Shown: one piece after another, positions 19,457 through 30,815 of the stretch
How positions within the stretch are numbered: position 1 is the stretch's first letter
How the letters are laid out: each line of letters begins with the position of its first letter
NCBI RefSeq assembly: GCF_000774145.1
Contig: NZ_KN322984.1
Coordinates: 493,110-557,109 of the forward strand
Source of the DNA: Pseudomonas mediterranea CFBP 5447
GTDB lineage: Bacteria > Pseudomonadota > Gammaproteobacteria > Pseudomonadales > Pseudomonadaceae
Reading direction: 5' to 3'
DNA: 64,000 nucleotides
Program-made: the position numbers and the translations under genes
The notes under the pieces: model-generated
The model's input: only the letters and a program-made list of their open reading frames with translations
What the model was told of the DNA's origin: nothing
Databases searched by the model: none

Positions 19457-19975
19457 TTACAGCGGCATCGTGTAATGCAGGGCGTAGCTTTCCACGCCAT
19501 CGTTATCCGACTTGATACCCGCATTGGAATAATGAGTAGCGCGAATGCCCACTTCATGTCCGCCATTGAAGCGCAGGCCGAAGCCGATGCGGTCTTCGAA
19601 CTGGAACGAGCTACCGAGCTTGTTATCTTCCAGCTCGGTCTTGTCGAACAGCGCAACGCCCACGCCCGCCTCGACGTAAGGCTTCACGTTCTCACCGGAA
19701 AATTCATACACGAAGACCGGCGAGAACGACAGGCTGTGATTACTGGACGTCTTATCCCCTTCCCAGTAAGTGTAGGCACCGCTCCAGTAGCCGGTCAGAC
19801 GGCCTACGTCGCTTTGCCACCAACTCTTGTCCCAATCGAATTGCATCCCCAAGCGATAGGTCATGGTCGAGTCGCTGGTCTGGCCGACCGCGAACTCGAC
19901 ACCCGCTGCCTGTGCGGTGTAGGCGTGCCCCAGCAATGCAGCCGCAAATGCGGCAAAGCAGAATAAGCGCTTCAT
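19457..19975 (-). CDS. pagL: Lipid A 3-O-deacylase PagL
   Basis: An outer-membrane enzyme that removes the 3-linked acyl chain of lipid A and lowers its endotoxicity. From the ATG at 19975 (AAGGA upstream) it has a signal peptide KRLFCFAAFAAALLGHAYTAQA and a beta-barrel of about 150 residues. The catalytic triad is clear near the C-terminus: H, then S two later (THYSNAG) and E twelve after that (DGVES), the exact spacing of P. aeruginosa PagL H126/S128/E140. The protein ends in an aromatic-bearing strand (YALHYTMPL). Neighbour murI is conserved. Confidence 0.92.
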   Translation of the reverse strand: MKRLFCFAAFAAALLGHAYTAQAAGVEFAVGQTSDSTMTYRLGMQFDWDKSWWQSDVGRLTGYWSGAYTYWEGDKTSSNHSLSFSPVFVYEFSGENVKPYVEAGVGVALFDKTELEDNKLGSSFQFEDRIGFGLRFNGGHEVGIRATHYSNAGIKSDNDGVESYALHYTMPL

Positions 19976-20091
19976 TAGAAACATCCTTTTCCGAACGAAC
20001 ATCGTTAGTTATTTGTTACAAACAGACGAAGGTATAGAAATCCGCGCTGGAACAGAAGTTCAGCAGCATTTACGGAATTTTCACATTTTGC

Positions 20092-20883
20092 TTACAGATT
20101 GAAGCTTCGCACAAGGCCAGACGAATTCCATAGCATCGGTAGGATATTTCTTAAATGTGTGGGATCCGCACTGCTCCAGAACTGCGTTTCGCTGGCCGGT
20201 CCCTCGGCCAGCAATCCGCGCTCGGCCAACAGGCGCTGGAGTTGTCTGGCCACAGCTGCGCCGGTGTCGATCAGGCTGATGTGATCCGGGATCATTTGCT
20301 TGAGCATTGGCTTGAGGAAGGGGTAGTGCGTGCAGCCCAGGATCAGCGTATCGCAGCCGGCTGCGAGCAACGGGTCAACGTAATGCTGCAGCAACTGACG
20401 CAAGGCCGGACTGTGCAAGTCACCCGTCTCGATCAGCTCCACCAGCCCCGGGCATGGTTGAGTGATGACCTGCACATCGGTGGCGAAACGGTCGAGCAAG
20501 GCGGCGAACTTGGCGCTCTGCAAGGTACCGGTGGTGGCCAGCACGCCGACAATGCCGCTGCGGGTAGCGGCGGCGGCCGGCTTGACCGCCGGCTCCATGC
20601 CGACGATGGGCCAGAGGGGGAAATCGCGACGCAAATCAGCCACCGCAGCGACCGTCGCGGTATTGCAAGCCACCACCAGCGCCTTGGCGCCCTGGCCAAG
20701 GAGAAAATCGGCAATGATCGCGCAGCGCTGTCGGATGTACTCCGGCGTTTTCTCGCCGTAGGGAATGTGCCCGCAGTCAGCCACGTACAACAGCGATTCG
20801 TCGGGCAGAAGCCGACGGATTTCGCCCAGCACCGACAGCCCGCCGACGCCCGAGTCGAGCACACCGACCGGCGCTTCACGCAT
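20092..20883 (-). CDS. murI: Glutamate racemase
   Basis: Interconverts L- and D-glutamate to supply D-glutamate for peptidoglycan. The 263-residue protein carries both catalytic cysteine blocks: [11 protein letters not shown] and [12 protein letters not shown], plus the start motif [13 protein letters not shown]. The start codon lies inside the moeB 3' end (eight-base overlap), so it is the last gene of the hemA-prfA-prmC-moeB-murI operon. Confidence 0.96.
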   Translation of the reverse strand: MREAPVGVLDSGVGGLSVLGEIRRLLPDESLLYVADCGHIPYGEKTPEYIRQRCAIIADFLLGQGAKALVVACNTATVAAVADLRRDFPLWPIVGMEPAVKPAAAATRSGIVGVLATTGTLQSAKFAALLDRFATDVQVITQPCPGLVELIETGDLHSPALRQLLQHYVDPLLAAGCDTLILGCTHYPFLKPMLKQMIPDHISLIDTGAAVARQLQRLLAERGLLAEGPASETQFWSSADPTHLRNILPMLWNSSGLVRSFNL

Positions 20884-21631
20884 GGACGTCACCACAGACA
20901 CTGCAAGCCGGGTCACGCTTGACCCGCAACTCGCGAAAGCGCGTGCCCAAGGCATCGATCAGCAGCAGGCGGCCCACCAAGGGCTCACCAAAGCCGGCCA
21001 GCAATTTCAAGGCTTCAAGGGCTTGCAGACTGCCCACGAGGCCTACCAACGGCCCGAGCACCCCCGCTTCGCTGCAGGTCAGCTCGGCCTCGCTGCCATG
21101 GCCGTAGAGGCAGTGATAGCAAGGGCTTTCGGGACGGCGTGGGTCGAACACCGAAAGCTGGCCCTCGAGACGGATCGCCGCCCCGCTGACCAGCGGCTTG
21201 CCCGCCACGACACATGCCGCATTGACCGCCGTGCGTGTCGAGAAATTATCGGAACAATCCAGCACCAGATCCACAGCCGCGACAGCCGCGGCCAGGCTGT
21301 CCTCGTCCATGGCCGTCGGATGAGGCACCAGTCGAACCTCGGGATTGACCGCCGTGAGGCGACGCAGAGCCGAATCGACCTTGCTCAGGCCGACGCTGTC
21401 GGTGTCGTGGATGATCTGGCGCTGCAGGTTGGTCAGGTCGACCGTATCGAAGTCCGCCAGGTGCAGTTCGCCGACGCCAGCGGCGGCCAGGTACAGCGCC
21501 ACCGGCGCACCGAGGCCGCCAAGGCCGACGATCAATGCACGACTCTGCTTGAGACGCAGTTGGCCGTCGATGTCCACATGCTGCAGCAGGATCTGCCGGC
21601 TGTAGCGCAACAACTCCTGATCGTTCAGCAC
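20876..21631 (-). CDS. moeB: Molybdopterin-synthase adenylyltransferase
   Basis: Activates the small subunit MoaD by adenylation in molybdenum-cofactor synthesis. The 251-residue protein starts with the GTG at 21631 (reading [15 protein letters not shown]), with GGGG eight bases upstream; an in-frame GTG nine bases earlier is possible. ATP-binding [17 protein letters not shown] and DxCD-type [12 protein letters not shown] are visible, and cysteines CYHC and CSVCGD bind zinc. It overlaps prmC upstream and murI downstream. Confidence 0.9.
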   Translation of the reverse strand: MLNDQELLRYSRQILLQHVDIDGQLRLKQSRALIVGLGGLGAPVALYLAAAGVGELHLADFDTVDLTNLQRQIIHDTDSVGLSKVDSALRRLTAVNPEVRLVPHPTAMDEDSLAAAVAAVDLVLDCSDNFSTRTAVNAACVVAGKPLVSGAAIRLEGQLSVFDPRRPESPCYHCLYGHGSEAELTCSEAGVLGPLVGLVGSLQALEALKLLAGFGEPLVGRLLLIDALGTRFRELRVKRDPACSVCGDVHA

Positions 21632-22455
21632 GGCAGGCACCCCAGGCTGATGCGTTCATGGCCGCCGAGGTCCTTGCGACTGTGGACCTCGGAAAAACCC
21701 CGGGCCTGCAACAGATCCCGCACCGCCCCGGCCTGATCGTAACCGTGTTCGAGCATCAACCAGCCGCCCGGCGCCAGGTGAGCCGGCGCCTGGGCAATGA
21801 TCTCGCGCAGGTCATCGAGCCCATCCTGGCCCGCGACCAATGCACTCGCGGGTTCGAAACGCACGTCACCTTCGGCCAGGTGCGGATCGGCGGCGGCAAT
21901 ATAAGGCGGGTTGCTGATGATCAACTCGAAACGCTCGCCATCCAAGGCACTGAACCAGTGACTGCTCAACACCGTGACGTTGCCCAGGTCCAGGCGCTGG
22001 CGATTGCGCTCGGCCAGGGCCACGGCCTCCAGCACCCGGTCGACCGCCGTGACCGTCCAGGCCCGACGCTCGCTGGCCAGCGCCAGGGCAATCGCGCCGC
22101 TGCCGGTGCCCAGGTCCAGCACCCTGGCCGCTGTGGCCGGCAACAAGGTGAGCGCGGTTTCCACCAGCAACTCGGTGTCGGGGCGCGGGATCAGGGTATG
22201 GGGTGCGACTTCCAGGTCGAGTTTCCAGAAGCCCTGCTGCCCCAGGATATAGGCCACCGGTTCGCCGGAACGACGCCGACGCAGGTACTCGGAAAACAGC
22301 AGTGCGGCCTCGCTTGGCACGATTCGCTCGGGCCAGGTGTGCAGGAAGCTGCGGGACTTGCCCAGCGCAGCCGCCAGCAGCAACTCGGTATCCAGCTTTG
22401 GCGTGGGCGAATCCGGTAGCTCGGCGGCGCGTAGCAGACTGGCGATGATGGTCAT
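21625..22455 (-). CDS. prmC: Release-factor glutamine methyltransferase
   Basis: Methylates the Gln of the GGQ motif in release factors RF1 and RF2. The 276-residue protein has an SAM-binding VLDLGTGSGAIALALA and the catalytic ISNPPYIAAADPHL. Its target RF1 (prfA) is the gene just upstream, 11 bases away. It is also known as HemK. Confidence 0.97.
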   Translation of the reverse strand: MTIIASLLRAAELPDSPTPKLDTELLLAAALGKSRSFLHTWPERIVPSEAALLFSEYLRRRRSGEPVAYILGQQGFWKLDLEVAPHTLIPRPDTELLVETALTLLPATAARVLDLGTGSGAIALALASERRAWTVTAVDRVLEAVALAERNRQRLDLGNVTVLSSHWFSALDGERFELIISNPPYIAAADPHLAEGDVRFEPASALVAGQDGLDDLREIIAQAPAHLAPGGWLMLEHGYDQAGAVRDLLQARGFSEVHSRKDLGGHERISLGCLPC

Positions 22456-22466
22456 GTATTCACCTT

Positions 22467-23549
22467 TTATTCGCCAATCGCGGCCAATTGGTCGGCCTGG
22501 TATTCGGCCAGCAGCGGTTCGATCACCGCCTCGACACCGCCGGCCAGGATTTCATCCAGGGAATACAAGGTCAGGTTGACCCGGTGATCGGTGACCCGAC
22601 CCTGGGCAAAGTTGTAGGTGCGGATGCGCTCTGAACGATCTCCCGAACCCACCAGCAACTTGCGCTCGCTGGCGATGGCGCTGGCGGCGGCACTGGTCTG
22701 CTGGTCGTTGAGCTTGGCCGACAACCAGGCCATGGCCCGGGCCCGGTTCTTGTGCTGGGAACGCTCTTCCTGGCATTCGACCACGATGCCCGAAGGCAAG
22801 TGGGTGATGCGGATCGCCGAATCGGTCTTGTTGACGTGCTGACCGCCCGCGCCGGAGGAACGATAGGTGTCGATCCGCAGGTCCGCCGGGTTGATTTCGA
22901 TGGCTTCCTGTTCGTCCGGCTCGGGCAATACCGCCACCGTGCAGGCGGAGGTGTGGATGCGCCCCTGGGACTCGGTGGCCGGCACACGCTGTACGCGGTG
23001 GGCACCGGACTCGAACTTCAGCTTGCCATAGACGTTGTCGCCTTCGACGCGGGCGATGACTTCCTTATACCCGCCATGCTCGCCTTCGTTCTCCGAGAGG
23101 ATCTCCACCCGCCAACCGCGACGCTCGGCATAACGCGAATACATGCGAAACAGGTCGCCGGAAAAGATCGCTGCCTCATCCCCACCGGTACCGGCCCGGA
23201 TCTCCAGGAACACGTTGCGTCCGTCGTTCGGGTCCTTGGGCAGCAGCATGCGCTGCAGGTTGCTCTCCAGTTCGATCAGCTGTTCCTTGGCCTCGCGGAC
23301 TTCCTCCACCGCCATTTCACGCAGGTCCGGGTCGCTGTCCTTGAGCAGCGCCTGGGCACCGGCGAGGTCGTCCTGCACTTTGAGCAACTGTTTGTAGGTG
23401 GCGACAACCGGCTCGACTTCCGCGTATTCCTTGGAATAGGTGCGGAATTTGTTCTGGTCGGAAATGACTTCGCCATCGCCCAGCAAGGCGGTCAGTTCTT
23501 CAAAACGGTCCTGGAGCGTGTCCAGTTTATTGAGCAGTGACGCTTTCAT
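22467..23549 (-). CDS. prfA: Peptide chain release factor 1
   Basis: Terminates translation at UAA and UAG. The 360-residue length is standard. The codon-reading [13 protein letters not shown] (PAT tripeptide) and the catalytic [18 protein letters not shown] (GGQ) are present. The start overlaps the hemA stop (ATGA), implying translational coupling. Confidence 0.98.
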   Translation of the reverse strand: MKASLLNKLDTLQDRFEELTALLGDGEVISDQNKFRTYSKEYAEVEPVVATYKQLLKVQDDLAGAQALLKDSDPDLREMAVEEVREAKEQLIELESNLQRMLLPKDPNDGRNVFLEIRAGTGGDEAAIFSGDLFRMYSRYAERRGWRVEILSENEGEHGGYKEVIARVEGDNVYGKLKFESGAHRVQRVPATESQGRIHTSACTVAVLPEPDEQEAIEINPADLRIDTYRSSGAGGQHVNKTDSAIRITHLPSGIVVECQEERSQHKNRARAMAWLSAKLNDQQTSAAASAIASERKLLVGSGDRSERIRTYNFAQGRVTDHRVNLTLYSLDEILAGGVEAVIEPLLAEYQADQLAAIGE

Positions 23550-24835
23550 TGCGATTTCTTATCCGAAAAGCTATCCGGTGAACCCTCACCGAGGGCAAAG
23601 AGTTCCTGGGCCATGGCCAGCGCATCGAGGCGGCCCTCGGCAGTCAGCTTCTTCAGCTGGACACTGGGGGCGTGGAGCAATTTATTGGTCAGGCCACGGG
23701 CCAGTTGCACCAACACCTCTTCGGCGCTACCGCCGTTGGCAAGCAGGCGCTGGGCCTTTTGCAGCTCCTCATCGCGCAAGCGCTCGCTCTGCTGACGGTA
23801 GGCCTTGAGCACATCCACCGCAGCCAACTCGCGCAGGCGCACCATGAAGTCCTCGGCGCCGACGGTGATCATCTCTTCAGCCGCCTGGGCCGCGCCCTGA
23901 CGGCTCTTGAGGTTCTCGGCGACCACTTCGTGCAGGTCGTCGACGCTATAAAGGTATACGTCGTCCAGTTCGCCGACTTCCGGCTCGATGTCCCGGGGTA
24001 CGGCAATGTCCACCATGAAGATCGGCTTGTGCTTGCGCAGCTTCAGGGCGCTTTCCACCGCGCCCTTGCCGAGGATCGGCAGCTGGCTGGCGGTGGAACT
24101 GATGACGATGTCGCTGTGCACCAGCTCGGCCGGGATATCCGACAGCAGCACCGCGTGGGCGCCAAACTGTTCGGCCAGGGTACTGGCCCGCTCCAGGGTC
24201 CGGTTGGCGACGACGATGCGCTTGACCCCCAGGTCGTGCAGATGGCGGGCGACCAGGGTGATGGTCTCGCCGGCGCCGATCAGCAGCGCCTGGCTGCGTT
24301 GCAGATCGCTGAAGATCTGTTTTGCCAGGCTGACGGCGGCAAACGCCACGGACACCGGGTTCTCGCCAATGGCCGTGTCGGTGCGCACCTGCTTGGCGGC
24401 ATTGAACGTGGCCTGGAACAACCGCCCCAGCAGCGGGCCGACCGTACCGGCCTCGCGGGCCACGGCATAGGCCGACTTCATCTGGCCGAGGATCTGCGGC
24501 TCGCCCAGCACCAGCGAATCGAGCCCGGAGGCGACGCGCATCATGTGACGAACGGCCGCATCGTCTTCATGCACATAAGCACTGGCACGCAGTTCTTCAA
24601 GGCTCAAATCGTGGTATTCGGCCAACCAGCGCAGCACGGCGTCGACCGAAACATGATCCTGTTCTATATAAAGTTCACTGCGATTGCAGGTGGAGAGGAT
24701 CGCAGCCTCGCGGCTCTCGGTGAGCCGGCAGAGCTGCTGCAGGGCCTCCACCAGCTGCTCAGGCGTAAAGGCCACGCGCTCGCGGACGTCTACTGAAGCA
24801 GTCTTGTGGTTGATACCAAGTGCAAGGAAGGCCAT
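23546..24835 (-). CDS. hemA: Glutamyl-tRNA reductase
   Basis: First committed step of tetrapyrrole synthesis by the C5 route, reducing glutamyl-tRNA to glutamate semialdehyde with NADPH. The 429-residue protein starts [20 protein letters not shown], contains the active-site Cys in [14 protein letters not shown], and the NADPH domain [17 protein letters not shown]. It is the first gene of the leftward operon, with a 172-base divergent region shared with the TPR lipoprotein gene. Confidence 0.97.
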   Translation of the reverse strand: MAFLALGINHKTASVDVRERVAFTPEQLVEALQQLCRLTESREAAILSTCNRSELYIEQDHVSVDAVLRWLAEYHDLSLEELRASAYVHEDDAAVRHMMRVASGLDSLVLGEPQILGQMKSAYAVAREAGTVGPLLGRLFQATFNAAKQVRTDTAIGENPVSVAFAAVSLAKQIFSDLQRSQALLIGAGETITLVARHLHDLGVKRIVVANRTLERASTLAEQFGAHAVLLSDIPAELVHSDIVISSTASQLPILGKGAVESALKLRKHKPIFMVDIAVPRDIEPEVGELDDVYLYSVDDLHEVVAENLKSRQGAAQAAEEMITVGAEDFMVRLRELAAVDVLKAYRQQSERLRDEELQKAQRLLANGGSAEEVLVQLARGLTNKLLHAPSVQLKKLTAEGRLDALAMAQELFALGEGSPDSFSDKKSQ

Positions 24836-25007
24836 TCAAGGTCGCTGATGGTGACGTGAAGCCGGCAATTGTCCTACTTCGCCAGATCCAGAACAACCAC
24901 TGCATCTCTATCGCCCTCGCTGGCTTCGTAAATCGACGGGGCGGTTATGTTTGACCGAAGGCTTGTGTCATGATGATCCGACCGCAGGTTAGTCGTCCTC
25001 TTCCTAT

Positions 25008-26732
25008 ATGAATAGATCTTCCGCGTTGCTCCTCGCTCTTGCCTTGCTCAGCGGCTGCCAGTCCATGGCCCCCGTTTCGACGGACGGTACGCCGCCGGTC
25101 GAAGACAGCACGCAGGCACCCGAAAAACCCAAGGTCTACGGCTCGTTCAGCGAAGAAACCATCTTCAGCCTGTTGAGCGCCGAACTGGCGGGCCAGCGCA
25201 ATCGCTTCGACATTGCGCTGGACAACTACGTGACCCAGGCCATCAATACCCAGGACCCGGGCATCTCCGAGCGGGCGTTCCGCATCGCCGAGTACCTGGG
25301 GGCCGACCAGGCGGCGCTGGATACCGCGATGATCTGGGCCCGCAATGCCCCGGACGACCTCGAAGCGCAACGCGCCGCCGCCGTGCAACTGGCACGCGCC
25401 GGGCGCTACGACGATTCCATGGCCTATATGGAGAAAGTCCTCCAGGGCAAAGGGGATACCCACTTCGATTTCCTCGCGCTGTCGGCTGCCGATACCGACC
25501 AGGAAACCCGCAGCGGCCTGATGAAAAGCTTCGATCGCCTGTTGGAGCGCCATCCGAACAACGGTCAGTTGATTTTCGGCAAGGCCCTGCTGTTGCAACA
25601 GGATGGCGACGCCCAGGGCGCCCTCACCCTGCTGGAAGACAACCCGCCGGAAGCCGGCGAAGTGGCGCCGATCCTGCTGCGTGCTCGCCTGCTGCAAGGC
25701 TTGAACCGCGGCGATGAAGCCCTGCCGCTGCTGGAAAAAAGCATCAAGAAGTATCCGGACGACAAGCGCCTGCGCCTCACCTACGCCCGCATGCTGGTGG
25801 AAAACAACCGCATGGACGATGCCAAGGTGGAGTTTTCCAGCCTGGTCCAGCAGTACCCCGAAGACGACGAGTTGCGCTACTCCCTGGCACTGGTCTGCCT
25901 GGAAGCCAAGGCCTGGGACGAGGCCAAGGGCTACCTGGAAGACTTGATCGCCCGGGAAAGCCACGTCGACTCGGCCCACCTGAACCTGGGCCGCATTGCC
26001 GAAGAACGCAACGACCCGGAAAGCGCGCTGATCGAGTACGCCCAGGTCGGTCCGGGCAACGACTACCTGCCGGCACAGTTGCGCCAGGCCGATATCCTGA
26101 TCGGCAACGGCAAGACGGCCGAGGCCCAGAGCCGCCTGGCCGTGCAGCGCGACGCCCAGCCGGACTACGGCATCCAGCTCTACCTGATCGAAGCCGAGAC
26201 CCTGTCGGCCAACAATCAGGGCGACAAGGCCTGGAGCGTGCTGCAGCAGGCCTTGAAGCAATACCCGGACGACTTGAACCTGTTGTACACCCGCGCCATG
26301 CTGGCGGAAAAACGCAATGACCTGGGGCAGATGGAAAAAGACCTGCGCCTGATCATCCAGCGCGACCCCGACAACGCCATGGCCCTGAACGCCCTCGGCT
26401 ATACCCTGTCGGACCGCACCACCCGCTATGCCGAAGCCAAGGTATTGATCGAGCAGGCCCACCAGCTCAACCCGGAAGACCCGGCGGTGCTCGACAGTCT
26501 CGGCTGGGTGAATTTCCGCCTGGGCAACCTCGACGAAGCCGAACGCCTGCTGCGCCAGGCCCTGGAGCGCTTTCCCGACCAGGAAGTCGCCGCTCACCTG
26601 GGCGAGGTCCTGTGGGCCGCCGGCAAACAACGCGAGGCCCGGCAGATCTGGAGCAAGTTCCTCAAGGAGCAGCCTGACAGTCCCATCCTGCGCGGTACCA
26701 TCAAACGCCTGACCGGATCAGAGACCCTTTAA
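25008..26732 (+). CDS. TPR-repeat lipoprotein
   Basis: A 574-residue protein with a lipoprotein signal, [16 protein letters not shown], and lipobox LLSGC. The mature part is a chain of tetratricopeptide repeats; the clearest are residues 440-560 ([40 protein letters not shown]). It corresponds to P. aeruginosa PA4667. Tethered to a membrane, it probably works as a scaffold; the partner is unknown. It is followed four bases later by lolB, so both are likely in one operon. Confidence 0.9.
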   Translation: MNRSSALLLALALLSGCQSMAPVSTDGTPPVEDSTQAPEKPKVYGSFSEETIFSLLSAELAGQRNRFDIALDNYVTQAINTQDPGISERAFRIAEYLGADQAALDTAMIWARNAPDDLEAQRAAAVQLARAGRYDDSMAYMEKVLQGKGDTHFDFLALSAADTDQETRSGLMKSFDRLLERHPNNGQLIFGKALLLQQDGDAQGALTLLEDNPPEAGEVAPILLRARLLQGLNRGDEALPLLEKSIKKYPDDKRLRLTYARMLVENNRMDDAKVEFSSLVQQYPEDDELRYSLALVCLEAKAWDEAKGYLEDLIARESHVDSAHLNLGRIAEERNDPESALIEYAQVGPGNDYLPAQLRQADILIGNGKTAEAQSRLAVQRDAQPDYGIQLYLIEAETLSANNQGDKAWSVLQQALKQYPDDLNLLYTRAMLAEKRNDLGQMEKDLRLIIQRDPDNAMALNALGYTLSDRTTRYAEAKVLIEQAHQLNPEDPAVLDSLGWVNFRLGNLDEAERLLRQALERFPDQEVAAHLGEVLWAAGKQREARQIWSKFLKEQPDSPILRGTIKRLTGSETL

Positions 26733-26736
26733 GATT

Positions 26737-27354
26737 ATGTTTTTGCGCCACCTCATCGTTTTCAGCTTAATCGCCCTGCTCGCTGGCTGTACGGGCTTCG
26801 GCACCCGCGAATCCGTCCAGGGCCACGGCAACCCGGCCCAGTGGCGTGAACACAAGGCGCAACTGAGCGGCCTCGACGGCTGGCAGATCGACGGCAAGAT
26901 CGGCATCCGCGCACCGAAGGATTCGGGCAGCGGCACACTGTTCTGGCTGCAACGCCAGGACTACTACGACATCCGCCTGTCCGGCCCGCTGGGACGCGGC
27001 GCGGCGCGCCTGACCGGCCGGCCGGGGCAGGTTTCGCTGGAGGTCGCCAATCAGGGCCGCTACGAAGCCCCCACGCCCGAAGCCCTGCTGGAAGAACAAC
27101 TGGGCTGGAAATTGCCGGTCTCCCACCTGACCTGGTGGGTGCGCGGGCTGCCGGCACCGGACAGCAAGAGCCGCCTGACCCTGGATGCCGACAGCCGCCT
27201 GTCCAACCTGGAACAGGACGACTGGCAGATCGAATACCTCAGCTACGCCCAACAGAACGGTTACTGGCTGCCCGAGCGGATCAAGCTGCACGGCAGCGAC
27301 CTGGATGTCACGCTGGTGATCAAGCAATGGCAACCGCGCAAGCTGGGGCAATGA
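26737..27354 (+). CDS. lolB: Outer-membrane lipoprotein receptor LolB
   Basis: Receives lipoproteins from LolA at the inner face of the outer membrane. The 205-residue protein has lipobox LLAGC at its signal end and the LolB core: [34 protein letters not shown] and [13 protein letters not shown]. The stop is followed at once by the ispE start. Confidence 0.95.
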   Translation: MFLRHLIVFSLIALLAGCTGFGTRESVQGHGNPAQWREHKAQLSGLDGWQIDGKIGIRAPKDSGSGTLFWLQRQDYYDIRLSGPLGRGAARLTGRPGQVSLEVANQGRYEAPTPEALLEEQLGWKLPVSHLTWWVRGLPAPDSKSRLTLDADSRLSNLEQDDWQIEYLSYAQQNGYWLPERIKLHGSDLDVTLVIKQWQPRKLGQ

Positions 27355-27355
27355 C

Positions 27356-28207
27356 ATGACCGCTGCGCGCCTGACCCTGCCCTCCCCGGCCAAGCTCAAC
27401 CTGATGCTGCACATCCTGGGGCGTCGTCCGGACGGTTACCACGAGCTGCAGACGATTTTCCAGTTCCTGGACTACGGCGATGAAATCACCTTCGCGGTAC
27501 GCGAGGACGGTGCCATCCGCCTGCACACCGAGTTCGAAGGCGTTCCCCACGACAGCAACCTGATCGTCAAGGCCGCAAGAAAACTCCAGGAGCAATCCGG
27601 TTGTTCGCTGGGCATCGACATCTGGATCGAAAAAATCCTGCCCATGGGCGGCGGTATCGGTGGCGGCAGCTCGAATGCGGCGACGACTCTGCTCGGGCTC
27701 AACCACCTCTGGCAACTGGGCTGGGACGCCGATCGGCTGGCAGCGCTTGGCCTGGAACTGGGGGCGGATGTCCCGGTTTTCGTGCGTGGGCACGCCGCTT
27801 TTGCCGAAGGCGTCGGGGAAAAACTCACGCCGGTAGAGCCCGAAGAACCCTGGTACCTGGTACTGGTGCCGCAAGTCTCTGTAAGTACAGCAGAAATTTT
27901 TTCAGATCCACTGTTGACACGTAACTCTCCGCCCATTAAAGTGCGCCCCGTTCCCAAGGGAAACAGTCGAAATGACTGCTTACCGGTGGTAGCGAGGCGT
28001 TACCCAGATGTACGTAACGCTTTGAATTTGTTAGGTAAATTTACCGAAGCAAAACTCACCGGAACTGGAAGTTGTGTGTTTGGGGGCTTCCCAAGCAAAG
28101 CTGAAGCTGATAAAGTCTCGGCCCTTCTGACAGAGACCCTTACAGGGTTTGTAGCGAAAGGAAGCAACGTTTCGATGTTGCATCGCAAGCTGCAAAGTCT
28201 GCTCTAA
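27356..28207 (+). CDS. ispE: 4-diphosphocytidyl-2-C-methyl-D-erythritol kinase
   Basis: GHMP-family kinase of the MEP isoprenoid pathway. The 283-residue protein has the substrate block [20 protein letters not shown], the ATP loop [20 protein letters not shown] and C-terminal [12 protein letters not shown]. From about 27885 onward the DNA changes to a much lower GC content and rare codons (TTA, AGT, CGA, GTA), while the protein stays family-typical. This sits next to tRNA-Gln. Confidence 0.96.
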   Translation: MTAARLTLPSPAKLNLMLHILGRRPDGYHELQTIFQFLDYGDEITFAVREDGAIRLHTEFEGVPHDSNLIVKAARKLQEQSGCSLGIDIWIEKILPMGGGIGGGSSNAATTLLGLNHLWQLGWDADRLAALGLELGADVPVFVRGHAAFAEGVGEKLTPVEPEEPWYLVLVPQVSVSTAEIFSDPLLTRNSPPIKVRPVPKGNSRNDCLPVVARRYPDVRNALNLLGKFTEAKLTGTGSCVFGGFPSKAEADKVSALLTETLTGFVAKGSNVSMLHRKLQSLL

Positions 28208-28244
28208 AAGGAATCGAGTGCTGGGCACTCGCAGCAACAGATAC

Positions 28245-28319
28245 AGGGGCGTCGCCAAGCGGTAAGGCAGCAGGTTTTGATCCTGCCATGCGTTGGTTCG
28301 AATCCAGCCGCCCCTGCCA
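28245..28319 (+). tRNA. tRNA-Gln (TTG anticodon)
   Basis: A 75-base cloverleaf including CCA. Acceptor arms AGGGGCG and CGCCCCT pair; the anticodon loop reads TTTTGAT, giving TTG; the T arm carries GGTTCGAATCC. It lies between ispE and prs as in P. aeruginosa. Confidence 0.97.
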
Positions 28320-28366
28320 TTTTCCTATACTCATCCAGGTATACCCTCAGCCTTCAGGTACTGCGC

Positions 28367-29308
28367 GTGTCCAAGATGATGGTCTTTACGGGGAACGCTA
28401 ACCCCGATCTGGCTCGGCGTGTCGTACGTCAGCTGCATATCCCTCTCGGTGACATTTCTGTCGGTAAGTTCTCCGACGGCGAAATCACTGCCGAGATCAA
28501 TGAAAACGTTCGCGGTAAAGACGTCTTCATTATTCAGCCGACTTGCGCTCCGACCAACGATAACCTGATGGAACTCGTCGTGATGGCTGATGCCTTCCGC
28601 CGTTCCTCGGCTACTCGTATCACTGCTGTTATTCCCTACTTTGGTTATGCCCGCCAGGATCGCCGTCCGCGTTCCGCGCGTGTAGCAATCAGCGCGAAAG
28701 TCGTGGCTGACATGCTCACCGTCGTCGGCATCGACCGTGTGCTCACGGTTGACCTGCATGCTGACCAGATCCAGGGCTTCTTCGATATTCCCGTGGACAA
28801 CATCTACGGCTCCCCCGTTCTGGTGGATGACATTGAAGATCAGCGCTTCGAGAACCTGATGATCGTGTCCCCGGACATTGGCGGCGTCGTGCGTGCACGG
28901 GCAGTGGCCAAATCCCTGGGCGTGGATCTGGGTATCATCGACAAACGCCGTGAGAAAGCCAATCACTCCGAAGTGATGCATATCATCGGTGACGTCGAAG
29001 GGCGTACCTGTATCCTGGTCGACGACATGGTCGACACCGCCGGCACCCTGTGCCACGCGGCGAAGGCCCTGAAAGAGCATGGCGCTGCCAAGGTCTTTGC
29101 CTACTGCACACACCCTGTGCTGTCGGGTCGGGCCATCGAGAACATTGAAAATTCCGTGCTGGACGAGCTGGTGGTGACCAACACCATCCCGCTGTCCGCC
29201 GCCGCACAAGCCTGTGTACGTATCCGTCAACTGGATATCGCACCGGTGGTTGCCGAAGCGGTTCGCCGCATCAGCAATGAAGAATCGATCAGCGCGATGT
29301 TCCGCTAA
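28367..29308 (+). CDS. prs: Ribose-phosphate pyrophosphokinase
   Basis: Makes PRPP from ribose 5-phosphate and ATP for nucleotide, His and Trp synthesis. From the GTG at 28367 the protein is 313 residues and begins [18 protein letters not shown]. Conserved blocks are [10 protein letters not shown], the ATP flexible loop YARQDRRPR and the PRPP-binding [13 protein letters not shown]. The frame extends back into tRNA-Gln, but that part is not coding. It is followed by a strong terminator. Confidence 0.97.
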   Translation: MSKMMVFTGNANPDLARRVVRQLHIPLGDISVGKFSDGEITAEINENVRGKDVFIIQPTCAPTNDNLMELVVMADAFRRSSATRITAVIPYFGYARQDRRPRSARVAISAKVVADMLTVVGIDRVLTVDLHADQIQGFFDIPVDNIYGSPVLVDDIEDQRFENLMIVSPDIGGVVRARAVAKSLGVDLGIIDKRREKANHSEVMHIIGDVEGRTCILVDDMVDTAGTLCHAAKALKEHGAAKVFAYCTHPVLSGRAIENIENSVLDELVVTNTIPLSAAAQACVRIRQLDIAPVVAEAVRRISNEESISAMFR

Positions 29309-29339
29309 GGGCCCTGCCCTTACATGACATCCCGTTGAC

Positions 29340-29384
29340 GAAAAGCGCCCCGCCCCAACACCCATGTTGGGGCGGGGCTTTTTT
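29340..29384 (+). terminator. Rho-independent terminator of prs
   Basis: GCCCCGCCCCAACA pairs with TGTTGGGGCGGGGC, flanked by A and T tracts. It lies 32 bases after the prs stop. Confidence 0.93.
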
Positions 29385-29445
29385 GCCCATCCGCTTTGAC
29401 GTCGGTCGCAGACGTCACCCGGAATGGCTATTTTGGAGATACAAA

Positions 29446-30048
29446 ATGACTGATTTCATCCTGAACGCCCAAGCGCGTACCGACCTGGGGAAAGGTGCGA
29501 GCCGCCGCCTGCGTCGTCTCGCCAGCCAGGTTCCTGCCGTTGTATACGGTGGTGACAAGGCCCCTGAGTCCATCACCATGCTGGCCAAGGAAGTTGCCAA
29601 GCTGTTCGAAGACGAGGCTGCTTTCAGCCACGTAATCGAGCTGAACGTCGATGGCAAGAAGCAGAACGTCATCGTTAAAGCGATGCAGCGTCACCCGGCC
29701 AAGCAATTCATCATGCACGCCGACTTCATTCGCGTCGTCGCTGGCCAGAAACTGACCGCTACCGTTCCAGTGCACTTCATCAACGAAGCTGCTCCGGTCA
29801 AGAAAGGCGGCGAAATCTCGCACGTGACTTCCGAGCTGGAAGTATCCTGCCTGCCGAAAGACCTGCCTGAATTCATCGAAGTCGACCTGGCTGACGCCGA
29901 AATCGGCACGATCATTCACCTGTCTGACCTCAAGGCCCCTAAAGGCGTTGAGTTCGTTGCCCTGGCACACGGTGATGACAAGGCTGTTGCCAACGTCCAC
30001 GCTCCACGTGTTGCTCCAGAAGCTACTGAAGAAGGCGCTGCAGAGTAA
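29446..30048 (+). CDS. rplY: 50S ribosomal protein L25 (general stress protein Ctc type)
   Basis: Binds 5S rRNA in the large ribosomal subunit. The 200-residue form has the N-terminal L25 domain ([23 protein letters not shown]) and a C-terminal TL5 beta domain ([34 protein letters not shown]) that is absent from the short E. coli protein. GGAG precedes the ATG. Codons are those of a highly expressed gene. Confidence 0.97.
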   Translation: MTDFILNAQARTDLGKGASRRLRRLASQVPAVVYGGDKAPESITMLAKEVAKLFEDEAAFSHVIELNVDGKKQNVIVKAMQRHPAKQFIMHADFIRVVAGQKLTATVPVHFINEAAPVKKGGEISHVTSELEVSCLPKDLPEFIEVDLADAEIGTIIHLSDLKAPKGVEFVALAHGDDKAVANVHAPRVAPEATEEGAAE

Positions 30049-30209
30049 TTTCACTCTGTTGCCGGAGTGACCGGAAAACATCGCGGACTGGAACGTAGCG
30101 AGACAGCGGGCGGGAACGCGAAGTTTACTTAACGGTAGATCCGCACTGTTCGTCCACTGTCGCTACGTCTGATCGCGACGTTATCCACACTCCAGGAAGG
30201 GCCCCTATC

Positions 30210-30794
30210 GTGACTGCCATCAAACTGATCGTTGGCCTGGGAAATCCAGGCACCGAATACGAACAGACCCGGCATAACGCAGGGGCCCTTTTTGTTGAGC
30301 GCATCGCGCACGCGCAAGGCGTCAGCCTGGCGGCCGATCGCAAGTATTTCGGCCTGACCGGACGCTTTTCGCATCAAGGTCAGGATGTTCGCCTGTTGAT
30401 CCCCACCACCTACATGAACCGCAGCGGCCAGGCCGTGGCGGCATTGGCCGGTTTCTTCCGCATCAAGCCTGAAGAAATCCTGGTGGCCCACGACGAACTC
30501 GACCTGCCTCCGGGCGTCGCCAAGCTCAAGCAGGGCGGCGGCCATGGCGGTCACAACGGGCTGCGCGACATCATCGCGCAGCTGGGTAATCAGAATACCT
30601 TTCACCGCCTGCGGCTTGGCATCGGCCACCCGGGCGTAGCCAGCATGGTTTCAAATTTTGTCCTGGGTCGCGCGCCTCGCGCCGAACAGGAAAAACTCGA
30701 TGCCAGCATCGACTTTGCCCTCGGCGTGCTGCCGGATATCCTCGCCGGTGAATGGAACCGCGCGATGAAAAACCTGCACAGCCAGAAGGCCTGA
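30210..30794 (+). CDS. pth: Peptidyl-tRNA hydrolase
   Basis: Recycles peptidyl-tRNA dropped by stalled ribosomes. The 194-residue protein starts with GTG after AGGAAGG. Key parts are [17 protein letters not shown] with catalytic His (residue 22), the Asp in [11 protein letters not shown] (D95) and [13 protein letters not shown]. It lies between rplY and ychF, the usual gene order. Confidence 0.97.
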   Translation: MTAIKLIVGLGNPGTEYEQTRHNAGALFVERIAHAQGVSLAADRKYFGLTGRFSHQGQDVRLLIPTTYMNRSGQAVAALAGFFRIKPEEILVAHDELDLPPGVAKLKQGGGHGGHNGLRDIIAQLGNQNTFHRLRLGIGHPGVASMVSNFVLGRAPRAEQEKLDASIDFALGVLPDILAGEWNRAMKNLHSQKA

Positions 30795-30815
30795 CTCTTA
30801 CCGAGGGGAAACACC

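Noticed and set aside
24945..26630. A 561-codon open frame antisense to the TPR lipoprotein gene
   Set aside because: Same composition effect; the plus strand has a lipobox and TPR repeats.
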